Below, piece after piece: positions 15,387 through 21,819 of a stretch of 28,246 nt of DNA. Position 1 is the stretch's first letter; each line of letters opens with the position of its first letter. The position numbers and the translations under genes are program-made. The DNA comes from Bacteroidota bacterium. GTDB lineage: Bacteria > Bacteroidota > Bacteroidia > NS11-12g > UBA955. The DNA is taken from the NCBI GenBank assembly GCA_005788145.1, contig SXYY01000131.1, forward strand, positions 1 through 28,246, written 5' to 3'. The notes beneath the pieces were generated by a model. That model ran no database searches. It was not told the origin of the DNA and saw only the letters and a list, made by a program, of their open reading frames with translations.

Positions 15387-16664
15387 ATGAGTCAGAAAAA
15401 ACAGAATCTAACGGTATACATTTTGGTGGCCATGGTGGTTGGAGCGGTGGTTGGACAGTTGATCCACGCCTATTTCCCCGAAACCATACAGATCAAAGAC
15501 GCGAGCGGAGAATTGAAATCCATCGTTCGCTCGGAGTATATCGGACAGTATTTCAAAATCCTCACGTCGGTGTTCCTGCGATTGGTCCAAATGATCATTG
15601 CCCCATTGGTCATCACCACTTTGATTGTGGGCATCGCAAAAATGGGCAATTTGAAGGCGGTTGGTCGCGTGGGTGGCAGATCCATGATTTGGTTTTTCAG
15701 TGCATCTTTGGCCTCTTTACTGCTGGGATTGATGCTGGTCAACTTCTTCGCTCCGGGTGCTGCATTGAAGCTGAACGTCAGCGGATTCGACACCAGTGCG
15801 GCAAGCGATGTCATTGGCAAAACGCAGAGCTTTTCATTGCAACATTTTATTGAGCACTTGTTTCCCAAAAGTTTGTTTGAGGCATTGGCCACGAACGAAA
15901 TATTACAAATTGTGGTTTTCTCCATCTTCTTTGGCGTTGCCCTCACCCAATACGGAGAAAAAGGCGATGGCATTGTGAAGATGCTCGACAACCTCAGTAA
16001 AATCATCCTGATATTGGTGGGCTATGTCATGTGGTTCGCGCCCTTGGGTGTTTTTGGCGGCATCACAGCAATCATTGCCACCAAAGGATTGGGCATTCTG
16101 AAAGTCTACGGCTATTACATGGGGTCGTTTTATGTGGGCTTGGCCTTGCTTTGGATACTGCTGCTCTCCGTGGGTTATTTTATCCTTCGCAAACGGTTGA
16201 CCACCCTGCTTAATCACCTAAAAACACCACTTATGGTGGCATTTAGCACAACATCGAGCGAGGCTGTTTTCCCCAAACTCACCGAAGAATTAGAGAAATT
16301 TGGGTGTCGTAAAAAAATCGTCAGTTTCATTTTGCCATTGGGCTATAGTTTCAACTTGGATGGGTCGATGATGTATATGACGTTCGCCTCCATTTTCATC
16401 GCACAAGCCTATGGAATTCCTTTGGATTTGGGTACGCAATTAACCATGCTGCTAGTACTTATGCTGACTTCTAAAGGCATTGCCGGTGTGCCCCGCGCTT
16501 CGTTGGTGGTGGTTGCCGCGACTTGTACGATGTTCGATATTCCAGCAGAGGGCATTGCGCTGATTTTACCCATCGACCATTTTTGCGATATGGGAAGATC
16601 CATGACCAATGTATTGGGAAATGGATTGGCTACAGCTGCCATCGATAAATGGGAAAAGGATTGA
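15387..16664 (+). CDS. Dicarboxylate/amino acid:cation symporter (DAACS family)
   Basis: A 425-residue inner-membrane secondary transporter of the GltP/DctA type, importing dicarboxylates or acidic amino acids with protons or sodium. Family marks are present: multiple hydrophobic helices, the serine-rich reentrant motif AFSTTSSEAVFP, the substrate-site segment NLDGSMMYMTFASIFIAQ (a variant of NMDGT), SKGIAGVPRAS, and the C-terminal D-x-x-x-D-M-G-R-S-M-T-N-V-x-G-N. The substrate cannot be fixed from sequence. The frame begins at 15342, but the ATG at 15387 gives a typical short cytoplasmic N-terminus before the first helix; 15360 is an alternative. The next gene starts 1 nt after the stop, so they are likely coupled. 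Confidence 0.93.
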   Translation: MSQKKQNLTVYILVAMVVGAVVGQLIHAYFPETIQIKDASGELKSIVRSEYIGQYFKILTSVFLRLVQMIIAPLVITTLIVGIAKMGNLKAVGRVGGRSMIWFFSASLASLLLGLMLVNFFAPGAALKLNVSGFDTSAASDVIGKTQSFSLQHFIEHLFPKSLFEALATNEILQIVVFSIFFGVALTQYGEKGDGIVKMLDNLSKIILILVGYVMWFAPLGVFGGITAIIATKGLGILKVYGYYMGSFYVGLALLWILLLSVGYFILRKRLTTLLNHLKTPLMVAFSTTSSEAVFPKLTEELEKFGCRKKIVSFILPLGYSFNLDGSMMYMTFASIFIAQAYGIPLDLGTQLTMLLVLMLTSKGIAGVPRASLVVVAATCTMFDIPAEGIALILPIDHFCDMGRSMTNVLGNGLATAAIDKWEKD

Positions 16665-16665
16665 G

Positions 16666-17016
16666 ATGAGTGAATCGCCCAGTGAATGGACGGCCGAGTT
16701 GCCGAGCAGCCTCACCCAAGAATTGATTTTGGGGGTGAAAGACCAAATCGAAAAGGACTTTGGCCTCATGGGATTTACATTCACGGAGACACTACCCCTG
16801 AATTTGGAAACGCTGCTCCCAGAGCTCACAGAATGCATCGCCCAATTGCAGCAAAACCACCACGGAACCTGGATGAAAGTGGTTTACCGGGTCGATCTCA
16901 CAGAAAAACAATACAAATTTGTGCAGCGAATGGGTGGCAACACCCCCGAAAACATGGCCAAAGCAGTGATATTGCGGGAATTCCAAAAGGTTTATACCCG
17001 CAAGCATTTCAGTTAG
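16666..17016 (+). CDS. Small hypothetical protein, 116 residues
   Basis: I do not recognise this family with certainty. It is an acidic, soluble, mostly helical protein with no signal peptide. It opens with WTAELPSSLTQELILGVKDQ and has a conserved-looking second half with YRVDLTEKQY and a basic end (REFQKVYTRKHFS). The ATG at 16666 lies 1 nt after the symporter stop, which argues for translational coupling and against chance, and the composition matches its neighbours. Similar-sized unknown proteins occur in other Bacteroidota. No function is proposed. Confidence 0.75.
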   Translation: MSESPSEWTAELPSSLTQELILGVKDQIEKDFGLMGFTFTETLPLNLETLLPELTECIAQLQQNHHGTWMKVVYRVDLTEKQYKFVQRMGGNTPENMAKAVILREFQKVYTRKHFS

Positions 17017-17048
17017 TTTGTTAATTCAGCCGTATTTGGCGAAATTTG
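17017..17048 (+). promoter_or_regulatory. Candidate promoter of the DUF5606 gene
   Basis: TTTG (17017-17020), a 20-nt spacer and GAAATTTG (17041-17048) match the Bacteroidota -33/-7 pair with one mismatch. The -7 box ends 7 nt before the ATG at 17056, again allowing almost no leader. Confidence 0.45.
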
Positions 17049-17055
17049 TAATCTT

Positions 17056-17607
17056 ATGGAATTGAAAGACGTTGTTTCAGTAACGGGAATGCCCGGATTG
17101 CACAAAATTTTAGGTAGAAATAAAAGCGGATTGATTTTGGAGTCCCTGACCGATAACAAGCGCTTTGGCACCAACCCCAGACAGCGAATCAGCGTATTGA
17201 GCGACATAGCCATGTTCACCGAGGACGAAGAAGTGAAACTGGCCGTAGTTTTGATGTCGATCAAAGCCTTGGAAGATGCCGGCAATGCAATCCCAACCTC
17301 AAAAGCCGACAACGACGAGGTGAAGGCTTTCATGGCCAAGGTATTGCCAAACTACGACCGCGAGCGTGTATACACTTCAGACATGAAGAAATTGTTTGTT
17401 TGGTACGGCATGTTGAAAGGCACCGATTTGGATTGGAGCAATCTCGACAAAGAAACCTCATCTGAGGAAGGAAGCGATGCAGAAGCGCCAAAAGCCACTG
17501 ACAGCAAAGCAAAAAAAGCCACCGCAGCACCCAAAAATACCGCCATTAAAAAGCCCGCAGCCGGCGCAAAAACCAAAACCACTACGCCCCGTAAAATGGG
17601 CAGCTAA
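17056..17607 (+). CDS. DUF5606 family protein with basic Lys/Ala/Pro tail
   Basis: A 183-residue protein. The N-terminal part (residues 1-130) fits the Bacteroidota family DUF5606: MELKDVVSVTGMPGLHKILG, then GLILESLTDNKRF and SVLSDIAMFT, followed by a helical segment with LPNYDRERVYTSDMKKLFVWY. The function of the family is unknown to me. The last 45 or so residues are low complexity, first acidic (EEGSDAEAP) and then rich in Lys, Ala, Pro and Thr, like a histone-H1-type tail, suggesting contact with nucleic acid or ribosomes. The M3 peptidase starts 6 nt after its stop, probably in one transcript. Confidence 0.82.
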   Translation: MELKDVVSVTGMPGLHKILGRNKSGLILESLTDNKRFGTNPRQRISVLSDIAMFTEDEEVKLAVVLMSIKALEDAGNAIPTSKADNDEVKAFMAKVLPNYDRERVYTSDMKKLFVWYGMLKGTDLDWSNLDKETSSEEGSDAEAPKATDSKAKKATAAPKNTAIKKPAAGAKTKTTTPRKMGS

Positions 17608-17613
17608 GACACC

Positions 17614-19320
17614 ATGTCTACCTCTTTCCTACCCGATCCTTTCATCGTCAATTACAAAGACGATGTGTTACCGCTATACGAGCAACTCATTGGTCGCAAT
17701 TTAACTAGCATCGCAGATTTCCGCACCTTTCTCTCAGACATGAGTGAATTGGAAAGCGCATTGTCTGAGGACATGGCGTGGCGATACATCCGCATGACCT
17801 GCGATACACAAAACAAGGACCATGAAGCCGCATATCTCACCTTTGTACAAGATATACAGCCCCATCTGGCCCCCTTGGAAGACCAAATCAACAAAAAGAT
17901 TGTTTCCAGCGAATGGGCCTTTGCCTGGCGTTCAGAATCGGAAGCCCACGAAATTTATTTGCGGGGTTTGGAAGGTGCAGTAGAACTATTCCGCGAGGAA
18001 AACATCCCGCTGCAAAGCGATTTGGCCACATTGGCCCAAGAATATAGTTCCATCCAAGGGGCGATGTCTTTGGAATGGGAAGGACAGACCCTCACCCTGC
18101 AGCAAGCCAGCAACATTTTGATGCGTACAGACCGACAGGCGCGCGAAAAGGTTTGGCAGTTGATGCAAGACAGACGGTCGGTTGACACCGAGAAACTGAA
18201 CAATTTGTTCAACCAAATGGTGCAATTGCGTCACCAAGTGGCTTTGAACGCCGGATTTGCCAACTTCCGTGACTACATGTTTAAAGCAATGGGGCGATAC
18301 GATTACGACGTAACTGCTTGCAAAGACTTCCATCGTTCGGTGGAAACTGCGGTTGTGCCCTTGTTGAAGGGCTTGATGCAGCGCAGGAAGTCGCAGATGG
18401 GGCTGGACACCTTGAAACCTTGGGATACCCAAGTGGACGCGTTGGGTCGTGAGCCATTGAAACCATTTACCGGAGGACAAGAATTATTAGAAAAAGGCAT
18501 TGACTGTCTTTCGCGGGTGGATACCTACTTCGGGGATTGTATCAAGACCATGCAGAAACACAATCTGTTGGATTTGGATTCGCGTTTGGGGAAAGCACCC
18601 GGGGGATACAACTACCCCTTGGCAAAAACCAACATGCCCTTTATTTTCATGAATGCCAGTGGCAATTTGCGCGATGTAGAAACATTGGTGCACGAAGCAG
18701 GCCACGCCATTCACAGTTTCCAAATGGCCCCATTGGACTTGAATGCCTTTAAAAACACGCCGAGCGAAGTGGCTGAATTGGCCAGTATGAGCATGGAATT
18801 GCTGACCATGAATACTTGGGATGCCTATTTTGACGACCCAAAGTCATTGAATCGCGCCAAGGCCGAGCAGTTGGAAGGCATTTTGGGCACTTTGCCATGG
18901 ATTGCACAGGTGGATGCGTTCCAACATTGGATTTACGAAAATCCAAACCATACCGTTGACGAGAGAACCGCCGCTTGGATGGATTTATCGAAGCGATTTG
19001 GCTCCGGCGAAGTGGATTACACCGGCATGGCATCAGCCCTCGAAAATAGTTGGCACAAGCAATTGCACATCTTTGAGGTGCCCTTCTACTACATCGAATA
19101 TGGATTTGCCCAACTCGGAGCCATTGGTGTATGGCGTAATTACATGAAAAACGGCCATGCGGCCATTGAATCTTACAAGGCGTTTTTGAAATTGGGCTAC
19201 ACCCATAGCATTCCGACAGTATACGAAACTGCCGGTGTTAAGTTTGATTTTTCAGCGAACTACATCCAGGAATTGATGCAGTTTGTTCACCACGAATTGC
19301 AGGTTGTCTACCAAAGCTAA
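17614..19320 (+). CDS. M3 family oligoendopeptidase (PepF-like)
   Basis: A 568-residue zinc metallopeptidase that degrades oligopeptides in the cytoplasm. The metal motif HEAGH is at residues 360-364, with Glu361 as catalytic base, and the third ligand is by analogy Glu388 in SEVAELASMSMELL. The downstream HKQLHIFEVPFYYIEYGFAQLGA is the typical M3B substrate-pocket segment. There is no signal peptide. The length and the complete C-terminal half indicate an active enzyme. It is the last gene of a likely operon with DUF5606; a 112-bp gap follows. Confidence 0.95.
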   Translation: MSTSFLPDPFIVNYKDDVLPLYEQLIGRNLTSIADFRTFLSDMSELESALSEDMAWRYIRMTCDTQNKDHEAAYLTFVQDIQPHLAPLEDQINKKIVSSEWAFAWRSESEAHEIYLRGLEGAVELFREENIPLQSDLATLAQEYSSIQGAMSLEWEGQTLTLQQASNILMRTDRQAREKVWQLMQDRRSVDTEKLNNLFNQMVQLRHQVALNAGFANFRDYMFKAMGRYDYDVTACKDFHRSVETAVVPLLKGLMQRRKSQMGLDTLKPWDTQVDALGREPLKPFTGGQELLEKGIDCLSRVDTYFGDCIKTMQKHNLLDLDSRLGKAPGGYNYPLAKTNMPFIFMNASGNLRDVETLVHEAGHAIHSFQMAPLDLNAFKNTPSEVAELASMSMELLTMNTWDAYFDDPKSLNRAKAEQLEGILGTLPWIAQVDAFQHWIYENPNHTVDERTAAWMDLSKRFGSGEVDYTGMASALENSWHKQLHIFEVPFYYIEYGFAQLGAIGVWRNYMKNGHAAIESYKAFLKLGYTHSIPTVYETAGVKFDFSANYIQELMQFVHHELQVVYQS

Positions 19321-19418
19321 TCGTAAAAGAGGTCGGGTTTTTACCTAATCATCGTTCCTTAAAAGTCATTTTATCCTCAAGAAATGGCAATGGTACGGAA
19401 AAAAGCGATGACCCTCAG

Positions 19419-19426
19419 TAAATTCG
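19419..19426 (+). promoter_or_regulatory. -7-like box before the secreted-protein gene
   Basis: TAAATTCG differs from TAnnTTTG at one position and ends 6 nt before the ATG at 19433. No -33 TTTG was found at the expected spacing. Confidence 0.25.
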
Positions 19427-19432
19427 CACCGC

Positions 19433-20500
19433 ATGAAAAAATTATTGTTCCTTGCGATGAGCGTTCTTGCGTTCAATGTTACCATCGCCCAAAAGATTGA
19501 TTTGGACCGTGTTTTTGTAGCACACCAATATCGCGATTTGCCTTCATCTCCATTGGATAGCACTTGGAGAACTTACAATGTACGCGTGGAAGTTCCTAGC
19601 ACCATTTACGGCGCCATGTCATCCTCATCCATTGAAGACCGCATCAACCTTCACGGTTGGAAAAAGGTTTATGGTGGTGGACATGCCCAAATCACTGTGA
19701 ACTTTGATGATTTGATGTTCGACGGACAGAAGATTGAAAATCGCAAAGAAGAAATCAAGAACAAAGAAGGCGTAGTAATTGCAACCAACTATTACTATTG
19801 GTCTGTGGTAAAATACAGCATTGGTGGCACTTACTCGGCCAAAGATTGGCAGGAGAATGCACTGATCAACCGCACCAACATCAATGGCACGAGCTCTACC
19901 CAAATGGAATGGAAAAGTCCTGAATTCAGAAGCATGGGCGAAGCCGACCGCTATTTCAGCAACAACCGTTCTGCCATCTCCAACAAATTGGTGAAAGAGC
20001 ATATGGAAACCATGCTGGCCAACATCAACAACAGCATCAACGACAAATACGGATTCCCTGTAAGCACCGATCAAGTATCCTTGTGGACCACCGATTCCAA
20101 GAAGCACCCTGAAAACGTGGCATTCATTGAAAACATGACCAAAATGAAGGCGAGCATTGCCAAGGTAACGGCCAACGGCATTGATGCCGACACCCGTGCC
20201 GAGTTGATGAGCAGCATCGAATACATGACCGGCGTCAAAGGGAAGTACGCAACCGACGACAAGGGCGATCGCAAAATGCGTTATGCTTGTTCTTACAACA
20301 ACGCGATTTTGTACACCATTTTGGATATGCCCGACAAGGCCATTGAAGAATGCAATGCCCTGATTGCCAACGAATACGATGTAAAGGATGGCGAAAAGAT
20401 GATTGAAAAATTGAACAAGGTGAAGGAATTGATGGCCAAGAACAACAAAGTGAGCCGTCATTATTCTATCGACACCAGCAAGTTCAACACCCCGAACTAA
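19433..20500 (+). CDS. Secreted protein of unknown function
   Basis: A 355-residue protein with a clear signal peptide: MKK, a hydrophobic core of about 13 residues and a cleavage-like end at TIAQ-KID (after residue 20). No lipobox Cys or membrane segment follows, so it is periplasmic or secreted. The mature part starts with a beta-rich domain (R-T-Y-N-V-R-V-E-V-P, HAQITVNFDDLMFDG). A helical second half follows: KHPENVAFIENMTKMKASI, then a tetratricopeptide-like stretch, YNNAILYTILDMPDKAIEEC. I do not recognise the family. Codon use matches its neighbours. A strong terminator follows, and the gene converges on hppD. Confidence 0.85.
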   Translation: MKKLLFLAMSVLAFNVTIAQKIDLDRVFVAHQYRDLPSSPLDSTWRTYNVRVEVPSTIYGAMSSSSIEDRINLHGWKKVYGGGHAQITVNFDDLMFDGQKIENRKEEIKNKEGVVIATNYYYWSVVKYSIGGTYSAKDWQENALINRTNINGTSSTQMEWKSPEFRSMGEADRYFSNNRSAISNKLVKEHMETMLANINNSINDKYGFPVSTDQVSLWTTDSKKHPENVAFIENMTKMKASIAKVTANGIDADTRAELMSSIEYMTGVKGKYATDDKGDRKMRYACSYNNAILYTILDMPDKAIEECNALIANEYDVKDGEKMIEKLNKVKELMAKNNKVSRHYSIDTSKFNTPN

Positions 20501-20541
20501 CAACAGACAACGATCGGGAATCTCATGTTGGGATTTCCCCC

Positions 20542-20574
20542 AAAGAAAAAGGCCCTTTACGGGCCTTTTTCTTT
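20542..20574. terminator. Bidirectional Rho-independent terminator
   Basis: AAAGAAAAAGGCCC (20542-20555) and GGGCCTTTTTCTTT (20561-20574) are exact reverse complements around a 5-nt loop. The stem has T-runs on both strands, so it can stop transcription of the secreted-protein gene (plus) and of hppD (minus). Confidence 0.9.
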
Positions 20575-20600
20575 TTTACTTATCGGATTAAGCAATATCT

Positions 20601-20634
20601 AACTTATCTCGCTTGCTTCAGCAAGCGACAAGTT
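20601..20634. repeat. Hairpin touching the hppD stop codon
   Basis: TCGCTTGC (20609-20616), loop TTCA, GCAAGCGA (20621-20628): 8 bp and perfect, with outer arms AACTT / AAGTT reaching into the hppD stop. No T-run follows in the hppD direction, so it is more an mRNA 3' hairpin than a terminator. Confidence 0.7.
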
Positions 20635-21757
20635 ACAAATTTCCGCGATTGGCTTGTTCGCGCTCAATGCTTTCAAATAGGGCTTTGAAGTTTCCTTTGC
20701 CAAAGCTCTTGGCACCTTTGCGTTGAATGATTTCAAAGAACAAGGTAGGTCGGTCTTCCACCGGTTTGGTGAAGATCTGCAACAAGTAACCACTTTCGTC
20801 GCGATCGATCAGTACGTTGAGTTTCTTCAAGGCATCCAAATCCTCGTCAATCTCCCCTACGCGATCCAACACATCATCGTAATAGGTTTCTGGCACATAT
20901 AAGAAATCTACACTACGTTTGCGCAGTTCCCCTACCGTATGGATAATGTCGTAGGTTTCTACAGCGATGTGCTGCACACCAGCCCCTTTATAAAAATCCA
21001 GGTATTCTTCAATTTGTGACTTTTTCTTACCGTCGGCGGGTTCGTTGATGGGGAATTTGATGTAGCCGTTGCCATTGCTCACCACTTTGCTCATCAAGGC
21101 GCTGTATTCAGTGCTGATATCTTTATCGTCGAACGTCAACAACAACTTAAAGCCCATCACATTTTCGTAGAACTCCACCCAATCGTTCATTTTGCCCAAC
21201 TCCACGTTTCCTACGCAGTGATCCACATACTTGAGTCCCACCGGGGTTACTTCCATGGCATTGGCAGGCACTGCATAACCTGGCAAGAATGGACCGTGAT
21301 AATTTTTGCGTTCTACAAATTTGTGAACGGTTTCGCCGTAGGTGTAAATACCGCTGATGACCACCTTTCCGTGCTCATCTTCGAAGGTGGTGGGCTCCAT
21401 AAAGGGCTTTGCGCCACGCTTCACGGTTTCATTGAAACTTGCTGTAGCATCATCCACCCACAAACTCAAGAACTTCACACCATCGCCGTGCTGGGCATGG
21501 TGACGGGTGATATCGCTATTGGGATCGAGGGAGGTGGTCAACACCAGACGGATTTTGTCTTGCTGCAATACATAGCTCGCACGATCGCGCACACCGGTTT
21601 CAGGTCCTGCATAGGCTACCAGTTTGTATCCCCAAGCCACTTGGTAGTAATAAGCGCTTTGTTTGGCATTACCCACAAAAAATTCCAGGTGGTCGGTGCC
21701 GTTCAATGGCAAAAAGTCGGTGGTGGTGGTTACAGTTTCCAGGGTTGAGGTTTCCAT
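20633..21757 (-). CDS. hppD: 4-hydroxyphenylpyruvate dioxygenase
   Basis: A 374-residue Fe(II) dioxygenase converting 4-hydroxyphenylpyruvate to homogentisate in tyrosine degradation. The iron ligands are visible: His180 in YVDHCVGNV, His263 in GVQHIAVET and Glu342 in LFFEIIQR. The C-terminal gate helix segment FGKGNFKALFESIEREQ is also present. Two vicinal-oxygen-chelate domains cover residues about 18-155 and 172-350. The length is normal. No other tyrosine-degradation gene is in the window; it is flanked by priA upstream and a terminator downstream, so it is probably monocistronic. Confidence 0.97.
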   Translation of the reverse strand: METSTLETVTTTTDFLPLNGTDHLEFFVGNAKQSAYYYQVAWGYKLVAYAGPETGVRDRASYVLQQDKIRLVLTTSLDPNSDITRHHAQHGDGVKFLSLWVDDATASFNETVKRGAKPFMEPTTFEDEHGKVVISGIYTYGETVHKFVERKNYHGPFLPGYAVPANAMEVTPVGLKYVDHCVGNVELGKMNDWVEFYENVMGFKLLLTFDDKDISTEYSALMSKVVSNGNGYIKFPINEPADGKKKSQIEEYLDFYKGAGVQHIAVETYDIIHTVGELRKRSVDFLYVPETYYDDVLDRVGEIDEDLDALKKLNVLIDRDESGYLLQIFTKPVEDRPTLFFEIIQRKGAKSFGKGNFKALFESIEREQANRGNL

Positions 21758-21780
21758 GATGTTGAAAGTTCAATAAAATA

Positions 21781-21814
21781 CAAATTTACGAAATCTGCAT
21801 GGGAATTACACGAA
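21781..21814 (-). promoter_or_regulatory. hppD promoter
   Basis: On the minus strand TTCG (21811-21814), a 22-nt spacer and TAAATTTG (21781-21788, an exact TAnnTTTG) give a good Bacteroidota promoter. The -7 box ends 23 nt before the hppD ATG. Confidence 0.6.
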
Positions 21815-21819
21815 GTTCG

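Noticed and set aside
20071..20274. Minus-strand short ORF within the secreted-protein gene
   Set aside because: Shadow of the real gene, with no start context or family likeness.
19625..20503. 292-codon minus-strand ORF opposite the secreted-protein gene
   Set aside because: The plus strand has a signal peptide, promoter-like box and terminator. The antisense frame looks hydrophobic only as the complement of those codons and resembles no family.
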